Virus record (IMG/VR): IMGVR_UViG_3300008259_005074
Span: 1 to 62,883 of that record
DNA from: a virus
Length of the DNA stretch: 62,883 nt
Direction: 5' to 3' (one strand)
Made by a program: the position numbers and the translations under genes. This document shows positions 15,641-24,257 of the stretch, one piece after another (the stretch's first letter is position 1; every line of letters starts with the position of its first letter). The notes beneath the pieces are model-generated. The model did not search any database, was not told the origin of the DNA, and saw only the letters and a program-made list of their open reading frames with translations.

Positions 15641-16824
15641 AGTTTTGTGTAGATAAAAGCGTCGATGGCAAACCATATCCCAATGTTGCTACATGGAATG
15701 CCAGACCTTATACCTCAGATTGGCGCAAATTCAGCACCAACTGGCCTTACAGCGAGCCTGTGCATTTTTTTGAATATCTCGATCAAGAAAATATACCATA
15801 TCAAATAGTTGATTGGACCCAATCTGACAGATCCACTCTATACCCCATAAGTTTGAGTTTTTTCGATTTTAATATTGATTGGTTTGTGCTGTTGCCTGTT
15901 ATGATCAGAGAAAAACTAAGATCAAGAAATATCACACTTTGGTTTTTTTACAGCGAAGGTGATCATCCTGGACGCATACGGGATCATCTACATGCACAAT
16001 TTCAAAAATACGACATAGATCTCGGTCTGATACAATTCACCAGCGCCAATTCCGCCGCTGATCAATTGTCTGGATTCCATTATTTTGTTGACGATGAATG
16101 TTTGTATCGTCTACGCAATACCAATTGCCCTATCAAATTCCATGATCGCCCAAGGAGTCACAAATACACAGCATTGGTAAGGACTCACAAGTGGTGGCGG
16201 GCTACTACCATGGCCAGAATCTGGGCATTGGGATTACACAATCATGGATTTTTTTCTTATAATCACTATCTTTCAGTGGAAGACAAAGAGACTGATAACC
16301 CCATCGAAATAGATAGATTTGATAATCTGCGTGCCAATACCTACGAATTTTTACAGCATTGCCCATTTCGAGCAGACGAATTATCATCACAGGAGCATAA
16401 TCTGTATGCCACCACGGTGGTCGAACATTTCGAAGATAGTTATCTCAATGTCGTGCTGGAAACTCACCTGGATGCGGATCAAAGTGGAGGAGTTTTCCTC
16501 ACCGAAAAAACATTCAAACCCATCAAGAACTGCCAGCTGTTCATGATATTCGGAGCTCGAGGTAGCATAGCACAATTAAGGAACATGGGGTATGACACGT
16601 TCGACCATGTGATTGATCACTCATACGATGTCATAGAAAACAATACCGAACGATGGGATCGGGCATGCAAAGAATTTGAAAGACTCATGCGCACCGATTT
16701 ACATTCGATTTACATTGGATGTAAATCAGCATTGGAACACAACCAGCAGTTATTTTTGTCTAGTAAAGCCAACTGTTTAAATAACCTACTTAAACGAAGC
16801 CTTGAAATATGCAACCACTTGTAA
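15634..16824 (+). CDS. TEK-motif glycosyltransferase-like protein (family member 3)
   Basis: The 396-residue product is read from ATG 15634. Earlier in-frame codons back to 15571 lie wholly inside the preceding gene. The core reads VVLETHLDADQSGG, FLTEKTFKPIKNCQLFMIFGARGS, LRNMGYDTFDHVIDHSYDVI, close to member 1 (DHSYD ending). The N-terminal part (IPYQIVDWTQSD, LWFFYSEGDHPGRI, KYTALVRTHKWWRA) is its own. Function is likely glycosyl transfer. It overlaps both neighbours slightly (7 and 16 bases), so members 2 and 3 and the amidinotransferase form one unit. Near its 3' end a GATTTACAT repeat occurs as a direct copy and as a 9-bp inverted repeat. Confidence 0.68.
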   Translation: MVKFCVDKSVDGKPYPNVATWNARPYTSDWRKFSTNWPYSEPVHFFEYLDQENIPYQIVDWTQSDRSTLYPISLSFFDFNIDWFVLLPVMIREKLRSRNITLWFFYSEGDHPGRIRDHLHAQFQKYDIDLGLIQFTSANSAADQLSGFHYFVDDECLYRLRNTNCPIKFHDRPRSHKYTALVRTHKWWRATTMARIWALGLHNHGFFSYNHYLSVEDKETDNPIEIDRFDNLRANTYEFLQHCPFRADELSSQEHNLYATTVVEHFEDSYLNVVLETHLDADQSGGVFLTEKTFKPIKNCQLFMIFGARGSIAQLRNMGYDTFDHVIDHSYDVIENNTERWDRACKEFERLMRTDLHSIYIGCKSALEHNQQLFLSSKANCLNNLLKRSLEICNHL

Positions 16825-17864
16825 ACAGTTATACCAGTTGGCAACCTCTAGAAGAAGTGATCGTAGGTCGTGCCTACGATCCGGACTACTTTGATTTTTT
16901 AGATAACGCCCAAGTCCGCAACCAACTACAACAGATATTGTTTGAAACAGCAGAAGATCTCAATAATCTCCAACGCACAATAGAATCATATGGTGCTGTG
17001 GTCAGACGACCAAATTTACCTCCCAAACAGATCTTTGAAAATAATCAAATGAACGTTGATCAGGGCATACCTATTCCCCCCTTGACTCCTAGAGATTGGC
17101 AAATCACCCTCGGACAAAAACTGCTACGTATGTTGTCAATACCCGAACTCGATGATGTTTGTGATCTTTACAAAGATCAAGTGGTGAATCCTCACGACAA
17201 TGATCAAAATTTAAATGATAATCAAAATTTCGATGAGAATTGCACGCTGAATGGTGCCAGTGCCAGCTGCATAGTTCGGGTTGGCAGAGACATATTTTTT
17301 GACAATTCAGAATTTTTAAAACCAGAACAGAGTCGATGGATCGTTGAAAATCTACTAGGACCAGAATATCGTATACACGAAGCTGTCACTGATGGGCACG
17401 GGGATGCTGTGTTTGCCATCCTCAAACCTGGAGTTATATTAAGTAGCAAGCACGATAGCAATTTAGATTTCGGCAGAGATTTTCCCGGTTGGGAAGTGTG
17501 CAAGGTTTGGGATAGCTCAATTTGGGCAGCCATGGAGGTTGGCAAGTTCAAAGAAGATAACTTTAACGGCCGCTGGTATGTGCAAGGTCAAACACCCACC
17601 GAAGAATTCACGAAATTCGTAGATGAATATCTCAACAAATGGACGGGATTTGTGAGTGAAACAGTGTTTGATGTTAACTGTCTGGTGCTAGACGAATCAC
17701 ATGTAATCTTCTCGGCATACAACAAACCAGTATTTGATTTCTGTAAACAGCATAAAATTGAACCTATCATCTCGGAATTGCGTCACAGCTATTTCTGGGA
17801 TGGGGGTGTTAGCTGTTGCACACAAGACATCCGGCGACGCGGTGGCTTAGAGACTTATCTCTAG
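16809..17864 (+). CDS. Amidinotransferase (glycine/inosamine amidinotransferase-like)
   Basis: The 351-residue protein shows the pentein-fold signature of amidinotransferases. The N-terminal SWQPLEEVIVGRA (10-22) is nearly diagnostic of the arginine:glycine and inosamine-phosphate amidinotransferase group. Catalytic candidates are H197/D199 in DGHGDAVFA and a C-terminal cysteine C336 or C337 in DGGVSCCTQDIRRRG, the place of the nucleophile. These enzymes move an amidino group from arginine to an amine, as in creatine precursor, streptomycin and cyanotoxin pathways. An acidic asparagine-rich insertion (about 128-145) is unusual. The 3' end overlaps the convergent carbamoyltransferase gene by four bases. 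In this setting the acceptor could be an amino-sugar made by the DegT enzyme, which is inference. Confidence 0.88.
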   Translation: MQPLVNSYTSWQPLEEVIVGRAYDPDYFDFLDNAQVRNQLQQILFETAEDLNNLQRTIESYGAVVRRPNLPPKQIFENNQMNVDQGIPIPPLTPRDWQITLGQKLLRMLSIPELDDVCDLYKDQVVNPHDNDQNLNDNQNFDENCTLNGASASCIVRVGRDIFFDNSEFLKPEQSRWIVENLLGPEYRIHEAVTDGHGDAVFAILKPGVILSSKHDSNLDFGRDFPGWEVCKVWDSSIWAAMEVGKFKEDNFNGRWYVQGQTPTEEFTKFVDEYLNKWTGFVSETVFDVNCLVLDESHVIFSAYNKPVFDFCKQHKIEPIISELRHSYFWDGGVSCCTQDIRRRGGLETYL

Positions 17865-19348
17865 TTGCAAACTTTTACACCGTATAGTTTTTCAAACCGA
17901 TCAGCATCGTCTCTATCATTGACCATAGGCTCACCGCGTATGTTTAGACTGGTGTTAAGCAACATAGGACATCCTGTTTCTACATACCAACGTTCTAACA
18001 GTTCTCGTATACCTGACCCACAGTCCTTGCTTACTGTTTGAACACGACTGGTCTTATCTACATGTATGATAGCAGGAAAATGATCCGGATGGCGACAACG
18101 TGCTACCACTTGCATGTAAGGGCTACTGGTATATCCTTGGGGCATCTCAAAATAATCGTTGACACATTCTTCTAGTATCACAGGTGCAAACGGTCTAAAC
18201 TGTTGTCTGCGTTTGATCGCATTGACTTTCTCCTTGATCTCGCTGCCTCTAGGGTCTGCAAGGAGGCTACGGTTTCCGAGTGCGCGGGGACCGAACTCAG
18301 CTCTGCCGGAGGCAACTCCCACAATCTGTTCATTAAGTAGCCGAGCCACAAGCTCATCAACAGGATAAGGGCCAGGTATATTATACCCAAGATAAGGACT
18401 GGTCCAGTTAACTCTATGCCCATGAGCCAAAGCGGCAGCACCAAGGCTGCTACCAGCATCACCAGGATTAGGCATGATCCAAATATTTTCATAGATGTCT
18501 CCAAGATTTCTATTGGCTAAACAGTTGAGAGCAACACCTCCCATGTATACAAGATTGGTTTCGCCTGTGAGTTCGCGAGCTTTTTTCATTACACTCATTA
18601 TGAGATCTTCAGCCACTAACTGCGTAGCGCACGCAATATCTTCATTGGTAGCCGATTCTAAAAATGTTGAGTCAACTCCTATATGGAAGTTTTCATTGAG
18701 TTCAATGCTGTTGTAGTCTTTGATCACGCGATTGCTCAAGGCTTGGTACCACGTATCTCGACCCCAGGCGGCCATGCCCATAGTAATGTATTCTTCGTCC
18801 ATGGGTTTTAGTCCCACACGATCAGTCATGGCGCTGTAGAATAATCCAATTGAGTGTGGATACATTTGGCGCCATAGTCTCTGGTATTGTGCCCGACCCT
18901 TGTTGTTGTAACATGCACGATAGATGCTAACAGTATCTAACTCACCAATGGCATCTATAACAACAACTACTGCACGGTCAAATGGTGATGTTTGAAAACC
19001 TGCGGCTGCATGGCTGAGATGATGGCTGGTGCTGACTTCGTTACGAGCCGGATTTTGATACCAAGACCCGAGATGCTTTTTCAATGCACCGCGTGTGGTC
19101 CAAGGGCCAAAGTTGCGTTGCCCAGAAAATATCTGCTGTATGTTGTGCATCCATGGATGTTCATAGAACGCCACTGTATCGTATTCCCACTCACACAGTT
19201 CTTTGAGCAGTCCAGGAGCAATAGTAGGATCGTTTTTCTTTTTACTATATCGTTCTGAGTGGCCGGCAAAAACTATTTCACCATCTGACCTGATGACAGT
19301 GGCTGCCGCATCATGGAACCCTGCACTAATACCAAGTATGTGTTTCAT
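17861..19348 (-). CDS. Carbamoyltransferase (NodU/CmcH/TobZ family)
   Basis: The 495-residue protein has the Carbam_trans_N domain (ILGISAGFHDAAATVI with H12; SHHLSHAAAGF at 108-118; GMAAWG at 191-196) and the C-terminal YrdC-like portion marked by GPRALGNRSLLADPR and later LNTSLNIRGEPMVN. These enzymes use ATP and carbamoyl phosphate to make carbamoyl-adenylate, and then carbamoylate a hydroxyl on a sugar, antibiotic or nucleoside. It is somewhat shorter than the usual 550-600 residues, but both domains are visible. It is the last gene of the long minus-strand operon, and its ATG overlaps the stop of the mini-gene upstream (ATGA). Substrate may be the sugar made by the operon, or a modified nucleotide. 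Confidence 0.93.
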   Translation of the reverse strand: MKHILGISAGFHDAAATVIRSDGEIVFAGHSERYSKKKNDPTIAPGLLKELCEWEYDTVAFYEHPWMHNIQQIFSGQRNFGPWTTRGALKKHLGSWYQNPARNEVSTSHHLSHAAAGFQTSPFDRAVVVVIDAIGELDTVSIYRACYNNKGRAQYQRLWRQMYPHSIGLFYSAMTDRVGLKPMDEEYITMGMAAWGRDTWYQALSNRVIKDYNSIELNENFHIGVDSTFLESATNEDIACATQLVAEDLIMSVMKKARELTGETNLVYMGGVALNCLANRNLGDIYENIWIMPNPGDAGSSLGAAALAHGHRVNWTSPYLGYNIPGPYPVDELVARLLNEQIVGVASGRAEFGPRALGNRSLLADPRGSEIKEKVNAIKRRQQFRPFAPVILEECVNDYFEMPQGYTSSPYMQVVARCRHPDHFPAIIHVDKTSRVQTVSKDCGSGIRELLERWYVETGCPMLLNTSLNIRGEPMVNDRDDADRFEKLYGVKVCN

Positions 19349-19446
19349 TTATAGATAAACGGATCTCTTTTGCGTAACTCTTTTAGTTTTTTGCGATAGC
19401 GTATTTCAAGTTTGATCCGGTTGATCAAGTTTGTTAACCATTTCAT
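19345..19446 (-). CDS. 33-residue basic mini-protein
   Basis: A 34-codon frame on the minus strand starts at ATG 19446 with a perfect AGGAGG ribosome site five bases upstream, the best such site in the operon. Its TGA overlaps the ATG of the carbamoyltransferase. The product is helical and strongly basic, ending KELRKRDPFIYK. I associate this ending with a tiny protein found in T4-like marine phages, which should be tested by search. It overlaps the end of the upstream gene by 41 bases. Possible roles are nucleic-acid or membrane binding. It could also be a translated leader that couples the carbamoyltransferase to the operon. Confidence 0.7.
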   Translation of the reverse strand: MKWLTNLINRIKLEIRYRKKLKELRKRDPFIYK

Positions 19447-20530
19447 TTTTTCCTCCTATGATTTGTATCTGTCGAGTTTGATAATCAGGATCACTCCAGC
19501 AATAGTCATAGACACATTCGGCATCACTGGTTTTAACTCTGTAGACATCTAGATGAGTATTTAAACGGCTCCATATGGATTGATAATCATTTGTCCAAAA
19601 GGTATCAATGAGATCCACTTGACCGATTTGCGGATGCCCAATAGTTAAACTTTTGTCATTGGGATCAAATCCATTCACTGTTAGCCATTCACGGAACTCT
19701 TGTAATCTTATCTTTTGCCATTCGTAGTTGCCAGGATTGTTAGCCCACTCTATATCAAAGTCTCCTGCTGCCTCAGTCTGGCTACGCATGGTAGTTGAAA
19801 TTAACTCACCCACACGACTGTCACGTCCTTCATCCTGGAACACTTCCCAATGATGTTTGCCCACTGCTTTGTTCACACCTACAAATACTCCGCCTATGGG
19901 TCGATTGATAGTTTCTATACCAAACAGCTCGTAGTCTTTTTCGTCTAACACAAATCTTGGTGCATTAAGCCAACACATCAGTTGACTGGGCCTTTGCCAA
20001 GCGGGCGCTTCAATCTGTTTTCGATAACTGAGAGCCCAAGATTCAAATTCGTGACACAATAAATTCAATTGCCGGATATGCCAGCGTGTGGCAGCATTAG
20101 CTTTTAGATAGTATTCTTTGGGAGAGCCGCTGACACCTTGTAAATCTTCAAAATATCTATGCAACCAGTTGAACTTGTCATGTATGATATTGCGACCGGC
20201 TGCGCGACCATCTATAGGTGTATCTGTGATACAATTCGCCATATCAAAATAGTCGTCGATGTGATAACCAAGATTGGCTTGATTGATTGCCGCTATACTG
20301 AGATTGACCTGCTCTAGTATATAGGAACCGTTGCGAGCATGATCGACAAACCCAAAGAAACAATAGTTTTTTTCTAGATGATAATCTTTCCGCAATAGAT
20401 CATTGAGTGCTGACAGCCATTTATGACTGAGAGAGTTATCATAGATGTCCACATATACTGGCAGTAGATCGCCAGTATGACGATTTTGTAGATCAATCTG
20501 CAATCTATCTAATATCTTGCCACCAATCAT
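19406..20530 (-). CDS. Unknown protein in the radical-SAM operon
   Basis: The 374-residue product is read from ATG 20530, which has an AGGA ribosome site and overlaps the upstream radical-SAM gene by 26 bases. A GTG at 20581 is in frame but lacks such a site. No signal peptide, membrane segment or catalytic motif is recognised. The protein begins MIGGKILDRLQIDLQ and has a repeated aromatic and acidic character (FFGFVDHARNGSYILEQVN; LGYHIDDYFDMAN). Two clustered asparagine/histidine segments (ATRWHIRQLNLLCHEFESW; CWLNAPRFVLDEKDYELFG) suggest an alpha-helical fold. Its place between radical-SAM genes and the mini-gene makes a substrate, scaffold or partner role plausible. Confidence 0.75.
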   Translation of the reverse strand: MIGGKILDRLQIDLQNRHTGDLLPVYVDIYDNSLSHKWLSALNDLLRKDYHLEKNYCFFGFVDHARNGSYILEQVNLSIAAINQANLGYHIDDYFDMANCITDTPIDGRAAGRNIIHDKFNWLHRYFEDLQGVSGSPKEYYLKANAATRWHIRQLNLLCHEFESWALSYRKQIEAPAWQRPSQLMCWLNAPRFVLDEKDYELFGIETINRPIGGVFVGVNKAVGKHHWEVFQDEGRDSRVGELISTTMRSQTEAAGDFDIEWANNPGNYEWQKIRLQEFREWLTVNGFDPNDKSLTIGHPQIGQVDLIDTFWTNDYQSIWSRLNTHLDVYRVKTSDAECVYDYCWSDPDYQTRQIQIIGGKNEMVNKLDQPDQT

Positions 20531-21791
20531 ACATGTCCTGATTTTGTTGTAATATATGTGCCATGGTATATTGATCACCACGTATCTTTTCTAGTTCTAA
20601 AATCCTGCGCTTGCCTTTGATCAATCCTGCTTGATATTGATCAGGCCATTGTTCCGCAAACGTGGGTCTTTGCTTGAGTTGTAGTAAAACATCTCGTAGT
20701 GCGCCACGTGTGGCAGGCACTATCTCATCCACTTTGCGATGTAATATTTCTCTAGGCAATGCCAGCGGACTCATTAAAATGTCCGGAGTAAAACTAAACA
20801 CAACTTTGGCCAAGATGTCAACACCTAGTTCATCGGCTGTGCGTTGCATCGACTCAACTTCAAACAAACCTGGCAGAGTCAAAGTAAAGTCCAATCGCAT
20901 CTGTCTGCGATGTCGTGCGATTTCTAGGCCACGTTTAAAGTTTTCTAAAAATACGGGCCAGGCCAAACCGGTTCTGATGTATTCTCCGATGGGTCCTGTT
21001 CCGTCGATGCTTGCACAGATTTGGAAGTCTCGTATATTTGCCAGCAAATCACGATAAAGACTAATCCCATTATAATCCACGCGGCTAAGGTTGGTATTGT
21101 ATCTTGCATAAAGTCTTGGGCCATCACCCAGTTCAATGATTCTTTTCATATAGCGCCAATGCTGTTCATACATCAGCGGCTCTCCGCCCACCCAATAGAT
21201 TTCTTCTACACGATGTTCTTCTACTGCTTGAGCAAACTCTGCTTCTACCTGTGTGTCCTGGAACTGTATGATTTCACGTTTGACATCAGGCCGCATCCAG
21301 TTGTTTTTGGGATTTGACCAGTCTACCATGTCGTGTTTTTTCTCTTCAGTTTCCCAAGAGCTGGAAAGCATGTCTCCGCACATGCGACATTTAAAGTTGC
21401 AAAGATTACTAAATCTGTAGTCCCAGCTCACTGGTTTCAGTGTGGTTACACCGTCGGGTGTGGTGGCTGCCATGGCTTCCTCATACTTGTGACCAAACAG
21501 TCCCCAAAAGTAACTGCGATAGACATCTGTATTCAATAACTTCTCATTGCACACCGCACACTCTGGCAAGGTCTCTCCGGCCATCATGCGCCGTCTCACA
21601 GATTTCATGTGTTCACTGTTCCAATGTTCATCCAGTGTGATGGGAATATAACGTCCGCTGCCGGCGGCTGTGTCTATATACTGTTCAAAGTTCTGTGCAG
21701 GCTCACGACTGGCACAACACATCCTCCTCTCGGTCTGTGGCGAGAGATATGTGTGTGTCCACGGAGCCATGCACAGTGTTTCAGACTTCAT
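20505..21791 (-). CDS. Radical SAM protein with N-terminal SPASM/Twitch-like cysteines (A)
   Basis: The 428-residue protein has the radical-SAM cluster motif CNFKCRMC (C131, C135, C138), which binds a 4Fe-4S cluster and cleaves S-adenosylmethionine to the 5'-deoxyadenosyl radical. Downstream are the usual GGE segment (WVGGEPLMYE) and a barrel strand (FQICASIDGTG). Before the core lies a second cysteine set, C7 (CMAPW), C25/C26 (MCCAS) and C78/C81 (CAVC). This is the pattern of a SPASM/Twitch auxiliary-cluster domain, which is normally C-terminal. Such enzymes modify peptides or carbohydrates by C-C, C-S or epimerisation chemistry. The gene overlaps the next by 11 bases. Substrate unknown. Confidence 0.9.
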   Translation of the reverse strand: MKSETLCMAPWTHTYLSPQTERRMCCASREPAQNFEQYIDTAAGSGRYIPITLDEHWNSEHMKSVRRRMMAGETLPECAVCNEKLLNTDVYRSYFWGLFGHKYEEAMAATTPDGVTTLKPVSWDYRFSNLCNFKCRMCGDMLSSSWETEEKKHDMVDWSNPKNNWMRPDVKREIIQFQDTQVEAEFAQAVEEHRVEEIYWVGGEPLMYEQHWRYMKRIIELGDGPRLYARYNTNLSRVDYNGISLYRDLLANIRDFQICASIDGTGPIGEYIRTGLAWPVFLENFKRGLEIARHRRQMRLDFTLTLPGLFEVESMQRTADELGVDILAKVVFSFTPDILMSPLALPREILHRKVDEIVPATRGALRDVLLQLKQRPTFAEQWPDQYQAGLIKGKRRILELEKIRGDQYTMAHILQQNQDMYDWWQDIR

Positions 21792-22992
21792 AATCTATCA
21801 CTCGTGCTAACTCCGGCGCTATCTGTGAAAGGTTCTGACGACGCCTTAGATCTAGATCTTTTATCTTTATCTTCAAAAGATTTCCATCAGTGCTGGCACC
21901 ATTGATCATGAAATCTACCACGCGATCAAACTCAGATCGGAATGACTCGGGCACCCATTCACTTGACAATCTCTGTCGAACTGCCTGTTTAGCACGTTCG
22001 GGCAGGTTAGCAATACTGAAATAATAGGGATCATGCAACATGTTCCAGTAGACAAAATCAAACTTTTGACGATCGATCCATTGTGCCACGTCTGACAGAT
22101 ACATCACGTTGAACGCATTGATGGTGCAACACACCTGTAGAGTGATGTTTGAAATCCTAGATCTCATCTGTCGGAACAGTTCGATATTGTGATTGATTTC
22201 CGACCAGCCAGCATTGCTACGTTGATATTCAAATCTCTCACCTACGTCATCCACAGAAAAAGCGATTTCAACATGCCGGAAATGGCACCAGATGTCTTCG
22301 GCTTCTTCGGGATATTGTGTGCCGTTGGTGTTGTAGTGTATTTCAATTTGATGAGCATATCCACGGTCTACCAGGCGGCGCAGTAGATCAAAATGCTCTC
22401 GGATCATGAAAGGTTCGCCACCAGTGAACTCAATGTATCGGACTTGGGCCATGGCCGAATCCAGTTCGTGCCAAAACTGCTCGCTGTTGCGCGGCCATGC
22501 TCCATCACGTAACATTTGATAATGGAAACTTTTCTTTTTATCTTCTCTATCAACAATAAAGTTCAACTCTTCTGAAGCAAAAGTCGACGAAGACCATGAA
22601 CCACAGATGCGGCATTTGAGATTACAGATATTACCTAATTTGAGATCCAAAAACATCAAAGGTTTAGCATCTGCTGTCCAATTGTCAGAAATGCCCATAT
22701 GTTTGAGCCTATCTAGAGTATGCATCCTTTTACTGGTACGACCGGCACGTTCTTCTTGCCAACATCTACGACAGGTCTGTGGTTGCTGGCCATCTAAAAA
22801 CTGCTGACGCAGATTTTTTAGATGTTGGCTGTTCTGTATCTGGTCAAAGGTAGAGTTTGTAAGTTGGAATTTTTTCCCTTGATCATCTACTATCTCGTCC
22901 ATGGCCAAACAGCAAGGTCTCACTGTGCCTATGGGACTGGTTTCTAAGCTAACCCACGGTAACACACAGAATTTCTCGTGTGGTATTTTCAT
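21781..22992 (-). CDS. Radical SAM protein with N-terminal SPASM/Twitch-like cysteines (B)
   Basis: The 403-residue protein has CNLKCRIC (C123, C127, C130) preceded by C9 (CVLPW), C27/C28 (RPCCLA) and C74/C77 (CRRC), the same layout as protein A and the 22989 protein. After the core come FTGGEPFMIRE (the GGE motif) and IEIHYNTNGTQ. The motif spacing and the CxxPW and PCC signatures define one subfamily with its two neighbours. It may install a modification on a peptide or glycan. It overlaps the preceding gene by four bases (ATGA) and the following gene by 11. Confidence 0.9.
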   Translation of the reverse strand: MKIPHEKFCVLPWVSLETSPIGTVRPCCLAMDEIVDDQGKKFQLTNSTFDQIQNSQHLKNLRQQFLDGQQPQTCRRCWQEERAGRTSKRMHTLDRLKHMGISDNWTADAKPLMFLDLKLGNICNLKCRICGSWSSSTFASEELNFIVDREDKKKSFHYQMLRDGAWPRNSEQFWHELDSAMAQVRYIEFTGGEPFMIREHFDLLRRLVDRGYAHQIEIHYNTNGTQYPEEAEDIWCHFRHVEIAFSVDDVGERFEYQRSNAGWSEINHNIELFRQMRSRISNITLQVCCTINAFNVMYLSDVAQWIDRQKFDFVYWNMLHDPYYFSIANLPERAKQAVRQRLSSEWVPESFRSEFDRVVDFMINGASTDGNLLKIKIKDLDLRRRQNLSQIAPELARVIDYEV

Positions 22993-24257
22993 TGCAAGGC
23001 CTCCAGTTCGGGTATCACAGACAGCAGATTCTGTCCGCGGATGGCGTCTAGTTCGTGAGTCTTGCGCCAGAATACCTCCAGTAATTGAGTGTTATCTGAC
23101 CCCATCATAAAATTGATAGCCGATTCAAAACCCACCGTGGCACGTTGCAAAGGATCTTGTGTTCTCAACCAATCAAGGTGCTCTTCAAAGCGTATCCTTA
23201 GACGTTGTTTGTATTTCATAGGTGCTATGTCTATTCTATAGTGTGCTGGATCTTGCAAGATATTGACATTGAGATCCTGCGCACGTATCAGTCCTTGCTC
23301 TACCCAAGATTTATGAAAATCAGGTAGATGCCATGCGTTCATGATACTCAGCGTAGGAGAAATATAGAAATCTACGTTGGGGCAGATATCTATCATCCTA
23401 CGACGATTATCTTCTACTGTGTTCCAATTGGTACCATTGCGTATGTATTCAGCACGCAAGTCCATGGCATCCAGGCTGGCTCCTACTGCTACACTCTTAA
23501 ACTTTTTCCAATAGTCAAACACATATCGATCTTTGAGTTTGACTTGCGTGAAGTTTGTATTGTAGATCAGGCGCACATCAAATCGTTCTCTGCGTTCTAA
23601 TTCTTCCAGGATGCGATAGTGCTCATCCATCATCAGAGGCTCGCCACCTGCAAAATATATCTGCTCTACATAATCAATATGCGGTAACAATTGGTTCCAC
23701 ATATCTTCGGGATCGCGACCTGCAATGTTCAAAGGTCTATTGTGTTTGGCCCATTCAGGACCGGCTAACTTGATCTGATCTTGATACCATGAACTGGAAA
23801 AGATATGCCCACAACTGCGACAACTGAGATTGCAAAGATTACTGAAACGTATATCCCAATAAGTCATCTCAAACGGATTGCTTTCTAATTTCTTGATGTG
23901 ATGACCGTGATGTTTGTTGGCTGATCTCCGACCTGAAAAAAATCCCGATTCCTCTTGTTCATAGCATCGACCACAGGCCGGGTTGGGCCGTTCGGCTAAC
24001 ATGTCTTCTCGCAACTGTGTCATGGACGGACCTTGCCAAATTTCGGCCAAGGTATTCTTTCTGCAATCGCCCACTGGGTATCGCATCTCTGCATGACAGC
24101 AAGGATAGGCTTCACCTGTGGGATAAGCATGCAGGTGTATCCAAGGATAGATACAGAATGTTTTGCTGTCTTTCAGCAGAAATTGTTCGCGATCGTTGAG
24201 ATCCGTTGGTCGGACTAAATCTGCGGAATTATATTGATATTGTGTCATACCACTCAC
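22989..24257 (-). CDS. Radical SAM protein with N-terminal SPASM/Twitch-like cysteines (C)
   Basis: The 422-residue protein has CNLSCRSC (C142, C146, C149) and the N-terminal cysteines C35 (CIYPW), C53/C54 (YPCCHAE) and C95/C98 (CGRC). IYFAGGEPLMMDE gives the GGE motif. The stretch CCHAEMRYPVGDCRKNTLAEIW is close to the SPASM consensus, including the conserved pattern of a residue turn then L.EIW, so the auxiliary-cluster interpretation is strongest in this copy. A 30-residue N-terminal extension precedes the first cysteine. It overlaps the upstream gene by 29 bases. Confidence 0.9.
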   Translation of the reverse strand: MSGMTQYQYNSADLVRPTDLNDREQFLLKDSKTFCIYPWIHLHAYPTGEAYPCCHAEMRYPVGDCRKNTLAEIWQGPSMTQLREDMLAERPNPACGRCYEQEESGFFSGRRSANKHHGHHIKKLESNPFEMTYWDIRFSNLCNLSCRSCGHIFSSSWYQDQIKLAGPEWAKHNRPLNIAGRDPEDMWNQLLPHIDYVEQIYFAGGEPLMMDEHYRILEELERRERFDVRLIYNTNFTQVKLKDRYVFDYWKKFKSVAVGASLDAMDLRAEYIRNGTNWNTVEDNRRRMIDICPNVDFYISPTLSIMNAWHLPDFHKSWVEQGLIRAQDLNVNILQDPAHYRIDIAPMKYKQRLRIRFEEHLDWLRTQDPLQRATVGFESAINFMMGSDNTQLLEVFWRKTHELDAIRGQNLLSVIPELEALQ

